The notes: generated by a model not told the origin, from the letters alone. A stretch of 64,000 nucleotides of DNA from an uncultured Clostridia bacterium (GCA_947302715.1 CAMYVY010000001.1:143251-207250), one strand, 5' to 3'; positions 15,483 to 23,647 are shown, counted from the stretch's first letter. A program made the numbers and translations.

Positions 15483-16823
15483 TTAATACTCGTCGTAATA
15501 TTCGAATTCGAAGTCGTTGATTTTTACAGTATCGCCCTCAATAATCCCATAATCCTTCATTTTTGTCAGTGCTCCACTGTTTTCAATATACTTAAAGAGA
15601 TAGCGCAGCGACCCCATGTCGTTAAAATTCGTAGAATTAAAAATCTTCGTAAGCTGCTTTCCGGATAGTTCAAAAATCGGTCTGTTATTCTCTGTTGCCA
15701 TCGATATATCAAACGGTGAACCGTCTTCTCTAAGCAATGAAACCTCTACATTGCGATAATCTTCGTCGAGAGCCTCATCCTTTTCGAAATCAAACATTTC
15801 GTATTCGGGTTCCTCATAGTTCTCTTCAGCATTTCTAAGTGCCCTTAAAGCTGCATAAAGAAGCTCTTTTACACCATAATTAATCGGTGCGGAAATCGGA
15901 TAAACCTCCAGCCCTTTTGATTCTATGTACGCTTTAAATTTAAGGTATTTCTCATCATCCTCATCAATTAAATCGATTTTGTTGGCCGCAACTATCATAG
16001 GTTTTTTGGCAATATATGGACTGTACGACTCAAGTTCAGCCATTATTTTATCAAAGTCCTCAATCGGGTCCCTTCCCTCGGAACCTGATACGTCAACCAC
16101 GTGAATTAAGACCTTGGTTCTTTCTATGTGTTTTAAGAACTTATAGCCCAAGCCAAGGCCGATGCTTGCTCCTTCGATAATACCGGCTATATCAGCCATG
16201 ACAAAGTCTTCGTGATCAATTATTACAACTCCAAGATTTGGGTCGATAGTCGTAAAATGATAGTTGTCAATTTTAGGTTTCGCATTAGTAGCAACAGCCA
16301 GGAGGCTTGATTTTCCAACATTCGGAAACCCAACAAGACCAACGTCGGCTATCATTTTGAGTTCAAGTATTACTTCACGTTCTTTTCCTTCGGTACCGGC
16401 TTCAGCAAAATTGGGAGCCTGACGAACGGAATTCTTAAAATGAACATTACCCTTTCCTCCACGGCCGCCTTTTGCTGCGATGAAGCTATCTCCATCTTCC
16501 TTAAGGTCATGCATAAGATGTCCTGTGTCGGAATCAAAAATCATTGTACCAAGAGGAACCTTGATTATAAGGTCTTCACCACGCTTGCCATACATCTTTT
16601 TACGCATACCATCTTGGCCATTCTCCGCCTGATACTTTCTCTTATATTTGAAGTCCATGAGAGTTCTCAGGTTTTTGTCAGCAACAAAGACGACGTTGCC
16701 TCCGTTTCCGCCATCCCCACCGTCGGGTCCGCCTTCAGGAACAAATGGCTCACGCCTAAAGGAAACAGCTCCGTTTCCACCCTTTCCTGATATAATTGTG
16801 ATTTTTGCTCTATCTACTAACAT
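15483..16823 (-). CDS. obgE: Obg-family GTPase
   Basis: A 446-residue ribosome-assembly and stress GTPase. The glycine-rich Obg fold occupies residues 1-158 (GKGGNGAVSFRREPFVPEGGPDGG), the G domain has P-loop GFPNVGKS at 165-172, TTIDPNLGVV (switch I), DIAGIIEGA (G3) and NKID (G4), and the OCT domain runs to the C-terminus. It acts at the 50S subunit and is essential in Bacillus and E. coli. The RBS is AGGTGAG. It lies downstream of rplU-rpmA, the classic order, but is separated from them by a repeat array and a palindrome. The acidic tail ends in EYYDEY. Confidence 0.97.
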   Translation of the reverse strand: MLVDRAKITIISGKGGNGAVSFRREPFVPEGGPDGGDGGNGGNVVFVADKNLRTLMDFKYKRKYQAENGQDGMRKKMYGKRGEDLIIKVPLGTMIFDSDTGHLMHDLKEDGDSFIAAKGGRGGKGNVHFKNSVRQAPNFAEAGTEGKEREVILELKMIADVGLVGFPNVGKSSLLAVATNAKPKIDNYHFTTIDPNLGVVIIDHEDFVMADIAGIIEGASIGLGLGYKFLKHIERTKVLIHVVDVSGSEGRDPIEDFDKIMAELESYSPYIAKKPMIVAANKIDLIDEDDEKYLKFKAYIESKGLEVYPISAPINYGVKELLYAALRALRNAEENYEEPEYEMFDFEKDEALDEDYRNVEVSLLREDGSPFDISMATENNRPIFELSGKQLTKIFNSTNFNDMGSLRYLFKYIENSGALTKMKDYGIIEGDTVKINDFEFEYYDEY

Positions 16824-16885
16824 ATCTCACCTGTTTACTAAGAACCAGCAAATACCGATACATAGGATTATTTACAATACAGTAA

Positions 16886-16990
16886 TAGCAATTTAAAGAC
16901 TATCTCCATTATAGTATCATTGCGATTTGAAGGCCATCTCCAGTATACTCTCTTTACGATTTAAAGAGAGTACCCGATACGATTTATGTA
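16886..16990. repeat. 34-bp tandem array upstream of obgE
   Basis: Three units at 34-bp spacing, anchored by GCAATTTAAAG, GCGATTTGAAG and ACGATTTAAAG, with ATCTCCA and GTATA blocks in the first two. Read on the minus strand, two units carry -10-like hexamers (TATAAT and TATACT), so the array may contain the obgE promoter. Units differ at several bases. Confidence 0.8.
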
Positions 16991-17005
16991 ATAAAGATAA
17001 CAATA

Positions 17006-17031
17006 GGGACGGTTCCAATTGGAACCGTCCC
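17006..17031. repeat. REP-like palindrome, copy A
   Basis: A perfect 26-bp palindrome built from GGGACGGTTCC and its complement around an AATT centre, 18 bases past the rpmA stop. It is followed by the sequence AATGCTTGG, also seen after copy B. It could fold in the rpmA-obgE transcript as a weak terminator or RNA stabiliser. Confidence 0.8.
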
Positions 17032-17048
17032 CGAAAATGCTTGGTTAA

Positions 17049-17309
17049 TTATGCTTCACGAGCATAAACGCTGACCTGCTTTCTGGTCTTGTCCTTTCTT
17101 TCGAATTTGACATTACCATCTATCATAGCAAACAGAGTATCATCTCCGCCACGACCAACGTTATTGCCAGGGCGGAACTTAGTTCCTCTCTGTCTTACAA
17201 GGATGCTGCCCGCTGTTACATACTGACCATCACCTGTCTTGACGCCCAATCGTTTCGCTTCCGAATCGCGACCGTTCTTGGAACTACCTACACCTTTTTT
17301 ACTTGCCAT
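17049..17309 (-). CDS. rpmA: 50S ribosomal protein L27
   Basis: An 86-residue protein with the full L27 signature ([23 protein letters not shown], split here as [15 protein letters not shown] then EAKRLGVK) and IIVRQRG-like ILVRQRGT. It begins directly MASKKG. Most Firmicutes make L27 with an extra N-terminal peptide ending in FF that is cut off by the cysteine protease Prp; that extension is absent here. The gap to rplU is only 31 bases and there is no prp gene between them, as there usually is. GGAGG precedes the start. Confidence 0.97.
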   Translation of the reverse strand: MASKKGVGSSKNGRDSEAKRLGVKTGDGQYVTAGSILVRQRGTKFRPGNNVGRGGDDTLFAMIDGNVKFERKDKTRKQVSVYAREA

Positions 17310-17340
17310 CTCTTCGACACCTCCTTTTTCTTGGAATTAT

Positions 17341-17856
17341 CTACTTGGAAGCATTCTCAATCATCTCGATGATCTCGGCCTTGGTAGCCTTGGGATCAAC
17401 TTCGATGCCCTGCTCAGCTGCTACAGCAAGAAGTTCTTCCTTCTTCATATTCATGTTGACTGCGCTCTGAGTATCCTGCTTTTCTTCTGAACTGTTTTTT
17501 GCTTCTGCTGAATCTTCTTTTGGAGCAGACTTTCTGGCAACCTTTTCACCTGTCAAAGAAGTAATTTCAACGCTTGTGAAGGGCTGTCTATGTCCCTGTT
17601 TCTTTCTGTAATCCTTCTTTGATTTAAACTTGAATACGATTACCTTCTTGCCTTTTCCTGTTTCAACGATTTCTCCGGAAATCTTTGCTCCGTCGATATA
17701 AGGTGAACCCACCTTTACATCACCAGCGTTGCTGAGCAAGAGAACCTTATCAAATTCTACAGCATCTCCTGCTTCACCGGGAATCTTCTCAATAGTGATT
17801 ACATCACCTTCAGATACCCTGTACTGCTTGCCTCCTGTTTCCAGAATTGCATACAT
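17341..17856 (-). CDS. rplU: 50S ribosomal protein L21 with a C-terminal extension
   Basis: A 171-residue protein; residues 1-103 are a normal L21 (MYAILETGGKQYRVSEGD at the start; DYRKKQGHRQPFT near 82-94). The usual length is about 103. The remaining 68 residues consist of a Lys/Ser/Glu-rich linker and a terminal helical segment (MKKEELLAVAAEQGIEVDPK followed by ATKAEIIEMIENA) that resembles a SAP, HeH or Rho-N-type nucleic-acid-binding fold; this last point is inference. It is transcribed from a strong promoter with an L21-leader-like 5' region and co-transcribed with rpmA. Confidence 0.95.
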   Translation of the reverse strand: MYAILETGGKQYRVSEGDVITIEKIPGEAGDAVEFDKVLLLSNAGDVKVGSPYIDGAKISGEIVETGKGKKVIVFKFKSKKDYRKKQGHRQPFTSVEITSLTGEKVARKSAPKEDSAEAKNSSEEKQDTQSAVNMNMKKEELLAVAAEQGIEVDPKATKAEIIEMIENASK

Positions 17857-17955
17857 AACTAATTTACCTCCTCTATCCAGTCTCGCCTTATCAGGTAGTC
17901 TCTTTCGCCATTAAATATAATAGAGACTTTAGGCACCCTTGCCGTGCGGTCTAAC
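17857..17955 (-). ncRNA. L21 leader (r-protein autoregulatory 5' UTR)
   Basis: The spacer between the predicted transcription start and rplU is about 100 bases and can fold: a GC-rich element around GACCGCACGGCAAGGGTGCC, then AGTCTCT/AGAGACT, then the RBS AGGAGG. Position and size match the L21 leader of Firmicutes, through which L21 or L27 represses its own operon. I judge by position and pairing; no covariance search was run. Confidence 0.6.
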
Positions 17956-17961
17956 CAAGTT

Positions 17962-17990
17962 ATGTTACCACGCTAAACCCTTAATGTCAA
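17962..17990 (-). promoter_or_regulatory. Strong sigma-A promoter of rplU-rpmA
   Basis: TTGACA (17985-17990), exactly 17 bases, then TAACAT (17962-17967) on the minus strand. The -35 lies seven bases past the recA stop codon. Confidence 0.85.
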
Positions 17991-17996
17991 GGGATT

Positions 17997-19133
17997 TTAG
18001 TCCAGAATTACGCCATCTTCGTCAACCCTCATGTTGGAGTTTTCGAATGCATCATCAGGCATATCACCGGTATCATTTCCGGGTACGACCTTGTCATTAA
18101 AAGAACTATCCTCTTTAATCTTCTCCAAGAGTTTTTCTTCTATCTCGTCCATGAGATCAGGATGTTCCTCAAGATACAGTTTCACATTTTCTCTTCCCTG
18201 ACCAATCCTCTCTCCCATATAACTATACCATGAACCTGATTTTTCAATGATATCAAACTCTGTGGCGGAGTCGACTATGTCGCCCGACTTTGATATTCCA
18301 GTACCGTACATGATATCAAATTCAGCCTTCTTGAACGGAGGAGCGACCTTGTTCTTTACGACCTTTACACGGGTACGATTTCCGAGCACGTTTTCGCCCT
18401 TCTTGATGGATTCAACGCGTCTAACGTCAAATCTCATGGAAGAGTAGAACTTCAAAGCTCGACCACCCGTCGTTGTCTCGGGATTGCCAAACATAACGCC
18501 GATTTTTTCTCTTAACTGGTTGATAAAAATGATGCATGTGTTGGCTCTGTTAACTGTACCCGCAAGTTTACGAAGCGCCTGTGACATAAGTCTTGCCTGG
18601 AGTCCAACCGTAGTATCACCTATGTCACCCTGGATTTCCTGTCTCGGAACAAGGGCTGCAACTGAGTCAACGACGATTACGTCAAGCGCTCCGGACCTTG
18701 CAAGCATGTCACATATTTCGAGAGCCTGCTCACCGGTATCAGGCTGAGATACCAAGAGCTCATCCACATTAACACCTAAATTCCTTGCATAAACAGGATC
18801 CAAGGCATGTTCTGCATCGATGAAAGCAGCCTTGCCACCCTTCTTCTGAGCCTCAGCTACGATGTGAAGGGTCAGTGTTGTCTTACCGGAAGATTCAGGA
18901 CCATATATTTCAATGATTCTTCCCTTTGGAACACCACCTACACCTGTCGCCATATCAAGACTTATGGAACCCGTGGAAATAACCTCCAAATCCTTTATAT
19001 CTGTTCCTTCGCCCATCTTCATTATGGCACCTTGGCCAAACTGCTTTTGAATCTGAGCAAGGGCTGCTTCCAACGCCTTTTCTCTTTCCTTATCTGTTTC
19101 AGGGATTGGCTTAATATCCTTCTTTGTTGCCAT
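17997..19133 (-). CDS. recA: RecA recombinase
   Basis: A 378-residue ATP-dependent strand-exchange protein and SOS co-protease. Walker [10 protein letters not shown] is at residues 78-86, Walker [13 protein letters not shown] follows, and the DNA-binding loops include [19 protein letters not shown] and the [15 protein letters not shown] region. The acidic C-terminus is normal. The ATG has a GGAGG RBS. The gene has its own promoter with two LexA-type boxes, so it should be SOS-induced. It lies between cinA and rplU on the same strand, with a terminator after cinA. Confidence 0.98.
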   Translation of the reverse strand: MATKKDIKPIPETDKEREKALEAALAQIQKQFGQGAIMKMGEGTDIKDLEVISTGSISLDMATGVGGVPKGRIIEIYGPESSGKTTLTLHIVAEAQKKGGKAAFIDAEHALDPVYARNLGVNVDELLVSQPDTGEQALEICDMLARSGALDVIVVDSVAALVPRQEIQGDIGDTTVGLQARLMSQALRKLAGTVNRANTCIIFINQLREKIGVMFGNPETTTGGRALKFYSSMRFDVRRVESIKKGENVLGNRTRVKVVKNKVAPPFKKAEFDIMYGTGISKSGDIVDSATEFDIIEKSGSWYSYMGERIGQGRENVKLYLEEHPDLMDEIEEKLLEKIKEDSSFNDKVVPGNDTGDMPDDAFENSNMRVDEDGVILD

Positions 19134-19230
19134 TTATACTTACCTCCAAGTTTAATTATCTAACTTTGCGATTTATATACGTTATTTAGAACCTTTATTT
19201 AGAACCTCGTTACTGGTCCGCCTAAACTGT

Positions 19231-19257
19231 CGAACTTATATTCGAGAACGCCCGTTC
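19231..19257. promoter_or_regulatory. Two LexA (DinR) boxes in front of recA
   Basis: The Firmicutes LexA site is CGAAC-N4-GTTCG. GAAC-GCCC-GTTC (19246-19257) matches the core perfectly, and the adjacent CGAACTTATATTCG (19231-19244) is a palindrome with two deviations. Both lie just downstream of the predicted -10, ideal for repression. Confidence 0.75.
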
Positions 19258-19264
19258 AAATAAT

Positions 19265-19292
19265 ATTCTACACATTTTTCTTAAAAAAGCAA
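19265..19292 (-). promoter_or_regulatory. recA promoter
   Basis: TTGCTT (19287-19292), 16 bases, TAGAAT (19265-19270) on the minus strand, with the LexA boxes at the expected start site. Confidence 0.6.
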
Positions 19293-19497
19293 GTACTTTT
19301 TCTTGCAATATGATATAACGAGATATCAAGATTGTGATTCGCCTCTCAGCATATTTAATTCTATTATTTCCCCATATGTGTGTCAAGTGCAAAATCGCCG
19401 CAGGCGTTGATTTACCTAACTTTTACCGTAGTCTCCCCTTAGTATTACCAAACCTTTACCATACTCTAAAGCGTAATTATCAACAAAGAGAAAAAAA

Positions 19498-19530
19498 TAT
19501 GGGGAAGATAAAAAATTTTTCTTCCCCATA
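19498..19530 (-). terminator. Rho-independent terminator after cinA
   Basis: An 11-bp perfect stem (TATGGGGAAGA with its complement TCTTCCCCATA) is followed on the minus strand by a run of seven T. It lies about 140 bases after the cinA stop. On the plus strand a CTTTT tail also follows, so it may work both ways. Nothing else was seen in 19293-19497. Confidence 0.8.
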
Positions 19531-19565
19531 CTTTTCCCATACATTTTTTTAGGCAAATAATAATC

Positions 19566-19622
19566 TAATTAATTAATTAATTAATTAATTAATTTATTTA
19601 TTTATTTACTTAGTTAGTTAGT
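19566..19622. repeat. Tetranucleotide microsatellite
   Basis: About seven AATT/TAAT units merge into ATTT units and then TAGT units, all of 4-base period, between cinA and its terminator. Such tracts change length by slippage; no gene is read through it. Confidence 0.85.
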
Positions 19623-19665
19623 GCCGTTGGTTGATCCTGTTATTCATGGCATCATGGGCGACTAA

Positions 19666-21099
19666 TTATAAAAGAACTTTACGGATTTCGTCAAACATTG
19701 TTAGTGTGCAGCTGTTTCTATTCACAACCCTATCGTCGCGACCCGTGTGAAGTTCCTTAACGTGAACCTCGCCATCAAAATAGACCCCGATAAACATATC
19801 ACCTACTGGAATCTCTTTTGTTGATGAATTACCATTAATATCCGTAACTGTGATTACATTGTTTCCAGGTCCTGCAACACCTGTGGACGAAACACAAAGC
19901 CTGCTTCCGGTTTTGATAGCAAGGCCGCGTGCCATTTCTGCCGCAACCTCCGGACTTTCTGCCCCATATTCTTCAATCAAGGCCTCCGAAACGCCCAATT
20001 CTTCAATTTTGGCACGGTTTGAATAAGTCACTAATCCTCGGTCAAACACTTCAGAAATCCCTGAGACTTCCACCAACTTCTCGGCAAACATCCCTCCGGT
20101 GCATGACTCACAAACCGAAATGCTAATCCCCTTTTCAATCAAGGCCCGTCCGACTACTTCGTGTATTTCCTCGTCCGAGGTGCTGTAAATGTACTTTCCT
20201 ATATATCCACGTACTTTTTCGAGCATCTCATCGACTGCAGCGTCGGCTTCTTCCTTTGTCGCGCGCTGGGACGCGATTCTTAGGCTCGACTCCCCTTCTT
20301 TCGCATAAGTTGCAATTGTTGGATCAGTTTGTCCATCTATCAGTGGGAGGAGAACGGTTTCAAGCTTGGATTCGCCGATTCCGAAGGTTCGAATAATCTT
20401 GTAGCTGAGAGCTTTGTCGGAAAAGCTCAGAAGATATGGTTTAATGTGGTTTTCCCACATCCACTTCATTTCGCGAGGCGGTCCGGGCATGGTTACGATT
20501 ATTTTCCTTTGGTTAATCGCACTCCCTTCGATGTCTAACCCCTCGCCGTCGAATCCGGCTCGGCAGGCAATTAAATCCCCCTCTCCGTCGAATCCGGCTT
20601 GGCAGGCAATTAAATCCCCCTCGCCGTCGAATCCGGCTTGGCAGGCAATTAAATCCCCCACGCCATCGTATTCTCCTTCTAATGCGAAAGCTGGCGCTGT
20701 TCCGACATCATTTTGGAAAACAGTTGCCTTGGTCGGCATCATGGCTTGCTTATAATTGTTAGGTGTTATCTCCTTCCAGCCACGGCGTTTTGCGAATGCC
20801 TCAAGCTCTGTCAGACTTTTTTGATGCATCTCAAGCTTATCTCCAAAGGCCTCAGCGATGGTTTCCTTGGTGAGGTCATCCTCAGTTGGTCCGAGCCCGC
20901 CGGTGCAAACAATGAGGTCGCAATCCTTGTACGTCTCTAAAATCAGTTCTTTTAAGCGACCTGCATTATCTCCGACAGTATGATGATACAGTACATCAAA
21001 GCCCATATTGTTGAGCTCTCTCGTTAGGTAAACCGTATTAGTGTTCACGATCTGCCCAAACAGTATCTCAGTTCCAATTGTAAGAATTGCGCAACGCAT
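19666..21099 (-). CDS. cinA: CinA-type nicotinamide-nucleotide amidase with an internal repeat
   Basis: A 477-residue competence/damage-inducible protein. The N-terminal MoCF-like domain shows LTIGTEILFGQIVNTN and CTGGLGPTEDDLT; the C-terminal PncC amidase domain shows ISVCESCTGGMFAEKL and VSSTGVAGP. CinA recycles NMN to nicotinate mononucleotide and is often upstream of recA, as here. Usual length is about 413. The excess comes largely from residues 148-186, a 13-residue unit GDLIACQAGFDGE present three times in tandem, inserted in the first domain before VTMPGPPREMKWM. No stop or frameshift is present. Confidence 0.95.
   Translation of the reverse strand: MRCAILTIGTEILFGQIVNTNTVYLTRELNNMGFDVLYHHTVGDNAGRLKELILETYKDCDLIVCTGGLGPTEDDLTKETIAEAFGDKLEMHQKSLTELEAFAKRRGWKEITPNNYKQAMMPTKATVFQNDVGTAPAFALEGEYDGVGDLIACQAGFDGEGDLIACQAGFDGEGDLIACRAGFDGEGLDIEGSAINQRKIIVTMPGPPREMKWMWENHIKPYLLSFSDKALSYKIIRTFGIGESKLETVLLPLIDGQTDPTIATYAKEGESSLRIASQRATKEEADAAVDEMLEKVRGYIGKYIYSTSDEEIHEVVGRALIEKGISISVCESCTGGMFAEKLVEVSGISEVFDRGLVTYSNRAKIEELGVSEALIEEYGAESPEVAAEMARGLAIKTGSRLCVSSTGVAGPGNNVITVTDINGNSSTKEIPVGDMFIGVYFDGEVHVKELHTGRDDRVVNRNSCTLTMFDEIRKVLL
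20542..20658 (-). repeat. 39-bp tandem repeat inside cinA (three copies)
   Basis: Three nearly identical 39-bp units, in frame, encode GDLIACQAGFDGE, with one Gln-to-Arg change in the third. The very low divergence between units suggests a recent expansion. Confidence 0.9.
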
Positions 21100-21169
21100 C
21101 TTTTCTCTCCTATCAAAAACCTATTGATTCGAAACGTGTTTATTTCGAAATCTATTAATATCGTTCAAT

Positions 21170-21866
21170 CCGTGTACCAGGGCGTTATTTCCCGTGGCTT
21201 TCCGTGTACCACGGCGTCGATTTCCGGTGCTTTGGTACATAGATTCCGCTTTGGCGGCGTATTTGGTACACAGAAACCTGTGATGTCGTGGCTTTTCATG
21301 TACCAAGGCGTCGTTTTCCACGGCTTTGGTACATGGATTCCGCTCTAACGGCATATTTGGTACACAGAAACCTGTGATGCCGTGGGATTTCGTGTACCAC
21401 GGCGTCGATTTCTGGTGCTTTGGTACACGGATTCTGCTCTAACGGCGTATTTGGTACACGGAAACCTGTGATGTCGTGGGATTTCGTGTACCACGACTCT
21501 GATTTCCGAGGCTTTGGTACATGGATTTCGCTTTGGCAGCGTATTTGGTACACAGAAACCTGTGGTGTCGTGGGATTTCGTGTACCACGGCGTCGATTTA
21601 CAGGGCTTTGGTACATGGATTTCGCTTTGGCAGCGTATTTGGTACATGGAAACCTTTGATGCCGCGGGTTTCCGTGTACCACGGCCCTGATTTACGGTGC
21701 TTTGGTACATGAATTCTGCTCTAACGGCGTATTTGGTACACAGAAACCTTTGATGTCGTGGCTTTTCGTGTACCACGGCGTCGATTTACGGGGCTTTGGT
21801 ACATAGATTCCGCTCTGACGACGAGTTTGGTACATGAATTCCGCTCTAAAGGCGTATTTGGTACGG
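21170..21866. repeat. 94-bp tandem array, seven units, between pgsA and cinA
   Basis: The 800-base spacer has no real gene. It is filled by units of 94 bp, anchored at 21204, 21298, 21392, 21486, 21580, 21674 and 21768. Each unit contains three short motifs about 30 bp apart: GTGTACCA once, then TTTGGTACA twice in the opposite orientation. Between them are conserved blocks such as CGGCGTCGATTT, CGGCGTATT and AAACCTGTGATG. The many small frames across it are artefacts of the repeat. Confidence 0.92.
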
Positions 21867-21902
21867 AAGTTGTGATAGTGGCCTACCCGTTATATATGCG
21901 AT

Positions 21903-22481
21903 TTACTGGCGGAAGACGTCTTTGTTTTTTAAAACGTATTCGAGGCCTGAAACGGCCGTCATGATGAGTGCGCCCCAGAGAAAGACCTGTGCAAGAAGCG
22001 CAATCCAGTTTACAGGGCTCGAGGGTATTCCGTCTGACGGGAGCGAATAAACGGGGCTTCCTGAAGACTTTACCAGTATCAAAAGCGGCACGGCAATCAT
22101 CTGCAGAACAGTCTTAATCTTTCCGCTCATGTCAGCAGCTATCACGATGCCTTCGGATGCCGCGACGGTTCGCATTCCAGCAACCAGGAATTCACGCGCT
22201 AATATCACCGCAAGCATCCACCCCGGAACCAGGTGATCCTCGTCAGCGACCAGCAAACAAAATGCGGAGTAAACCAGGATTTTGTCGGCAAGTGGATCCA
22301 TGATTTTACCGAAGTTTGTTATTAGATTTCTGGAACGGGCAATTTTCCCGTCAAGCATGTCAGTAAGTGATGCAAGTATAAATAATAGAAGGGCACCAAA
22401 ATAATGGCCCGTCAAAAAACATGCCATGAAAAACGGCACCGTGATTATTCTTGCAACTGTTAATTTATTTGGTAAATTCAT
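21903..22481 (-). CDS. pgsA: CDP-diacylglycerol-glycerol-3-phosphate phosphatidyltransferase
   Basis: A 192-residue membrane enzyme that makes phosphatidylglycerol phosphate, the first committed step to phosphatidylglycerol. The CDP-alcohol phosphotransferase motif is visible as TDMLDGKIARSR...GKIMDPLADK, with all Asp residues in place. About five or six membrane helices; NLPNKLTVARI at the start is typical. The start ATG has only a weak RBS. Upstream lie a 32-bp array and a candidate structured RNA. The order yebC, pgsA, cinA, recA is consistent with Firmicutes, where pgsA-cinA-recA are often neighbours. Confidence 0.95.
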   Translation of the reverse strand: MNLPNKLTVARIITVPFFMACFLTGHYFGALLLFILASLTDMLDGKIARSRNLITNFGKIMDPLADKILVYSAFCLLVADEDHLVPGWMLAVILAREFLVAGMRTVAASEGIVIAADMSGKIKTVLQMIAVPLLILVKSSGSPVYSLPSDGIPSSPVNWIALLAQVFLWGALIMTAVSGLEYVLKNKDVFRQ

Positions 22482-22512
22482 TTTATTCTTTTCTTAATGT
22501 TGACGTTATATA

Positions 22513-22612
22513 TGTTTGTTACAGTATACGAGTGATGATATATTTGTTTGTTACAGTATACGAATGATGATAAATGTGTTTGTTACGGTATATAAGTGTC
22601 GATATATGTATT
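22513..22612. repeat. 32-bp tandem array upstream of pgsA
   Basis: Three units at 32-bp spacing share TTTGTTACAGTATACGA followed by GTGATGATATAT (the third reads TTACGGTATATAAG). On the minus strand each of the first two units offers a -10-like TATACT. The array ends about 30 bases before the pgsA start. Confidence 0.8.
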
Positions 22613-22680
22613 TACATTCGCAATTACATCTGTATTTATAGTTGTAAGTAATGTAATGTCATATGTTGGATCTGTCTTTT

Positions 22681-22847
22681 TGTAAAAAAACTACCCGGTG
22701 GCTCCGTTGGGGTATAATTGACGCCCTATCCTCCGATAGGTGGGTTACCTGTCGAAAGTTTTCTGTCTTCCGTTCAAGACGGCTTGACATATTGTCTCGA
22801 ACTCGGATTCCCGTACAATTAGTGTAGGTTCAATTATGAATCCCAAC
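22681..22847 (-). ncRNA. Candidate structured RNA between yebC and pgsA
   Basis: On the minus strand GTTGGG (22842-22847) pairs with CCCAAC (22706-22711), and ATAATTGA (22830-22837) with TCAATTAT (22714-22721), closing a domain of about 140 bases. Inside are CCTATC-GGAG-GATAGG, GTCTT-GAACGG-AAGAC and GGATTC/GAATCC pairings. A seven-T run follows at 22682-22688, and the CCCAAC strand could pair in a weak alternative hairpin just before it. I recognise neither SRP RNA, tmRNA, 6S nor a named riboswitch. It may be a riboswitch for pgsA or an independent small RNA. Confidence 0.5.
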
Positions 22848-22899
22848 AAAAGTCCCAGGCAGTTCTATTATGTAAATATTTGTAATCCCAGCGCAGGTT

Positions 22900-23622
22900 C
22901 TATGCGTAGAGGTCGACTCCGCAGTTGGTCTGTACCTTTTGGACGTCTTCGTTATCTTCAAGGACATCGACCAGTTTCTTTAGCTTTGCTATGTCTTCGT
23001 CCTTGGGAGTTGATTCCATTGAAGGAACGAATTCTACGTCCGATTCGACGAATTCGTAGCCGGCATCGGTGAGCGCCTTATAGACATCAGTATAGACGGA
23101 TGGATCCGAATAGACTGTGAAGCTGTCGTCCTCTGTCACCATGTCGTCGGCACCAGCCTCGAGGGCTGTTTCGAGGAGCGCATCTTCGTCGATTGCGTCA
23201 GTCTTTTCGATGATAAATACGCCTTTGCGGCTGAACATATACGATACACAGCCCGGAGTTCCCAGGTTTCCACCGTGTTTATCAAAGGACGAGCGAACCG
23301 ATGATGTCGTTCTGTTGGTATTATCCGTCAAGCAGTTTACGATGAATGCCACACCACCCGGACCATATCCTTCAAATGTCAATTCTTCGTATGATGCGCC
23401 ACCAAGTTCACCTGTGCCCTTTTTGATGGCACGCTGAATATTGTCGTTAGGCATACTGATGGCTTTCGCCTTTTCTATTGCGACCCTGAGGCCCGCATTG
23501 TAATCCGGATCTCCACCGTCCTTGGCAGCGACTGTAATCGCCTTGGCATATTTGGTGAACATTGCAGCGCGCTTAGAATCTTGCGCCGCCTTACGTCCGG
23601 CTATAGTTCCATGTCTTCCCAT
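22900..23622 (-). CDS. yebC: YebC/PmpR family protein
   Basis: A 240-residue protein with the canonical start MGRHGTIAGRKAAQDSKRA and the family blocks AIEKAKAISMPNDNIQRAIKKG (here in two parts) and GYGPGGVAFIVNCLTDNTNRT. Formerly described as a transcriptional regulator; recent work links YebC proteins to translation of proline-rich stretches at the ribosome. Which applies here cannot be told from sequence. GGAGG lies six bases before the ATG. It is upstream of the structured RNA and pgsA and downstream of a 66-bp repeat. Confidence 0.95.
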   Translation of the reverse strand: MGRHGTIAGRKAAQDSKRAAMFTKYAKAITVAAKDGGDPDYNAGLRVAIEKAKAISMPNDNIQRAIKKGTGELGGASYEELTFEGYGPGGVAFIVNCLTDNTNRTTSSVRSSFDKHGGNLGTPGCVSYMFSRKGVFIIEKTDAIDEDALLETALEAGADDMVTEDDSFTVYSDPSVYTDVYKALTDAGYEFVESDVEFVPSMESTPKDEDIAKLKKLVDVLEDNEDVQKVQTNCGVDLYA

Positions 23623-23647
23623 AGGAGACCTCCTTGTGATAGTTTTT

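Noticed and set aside
21170..21866. CRISPR array
   Set aside because: The whole 94-bp unit is repeated, including the parts that would be spacers, motifs change orientation within a unit, and no cas genes are near.
21121..21964. Several overlapping ORFs of 70-143 codons with repeated VHEKPRHHRF and CTKYA segments
   Set aside because: They follow the 94-bp tandem array in several frames and both strands; a unit length not divisible by three moves the same motif through all frames, so coding constraint is absent.
22681..22847. SRP RNA, tmRNA or 6S RNA
   Set aside because: The conserved GGAAGCAGC-type loop of SRP RNA, the tmRNA tag and tRNA-like ends, and the single long rod with central bubble of 6S are not visible; left as an unidentified structured RNA.
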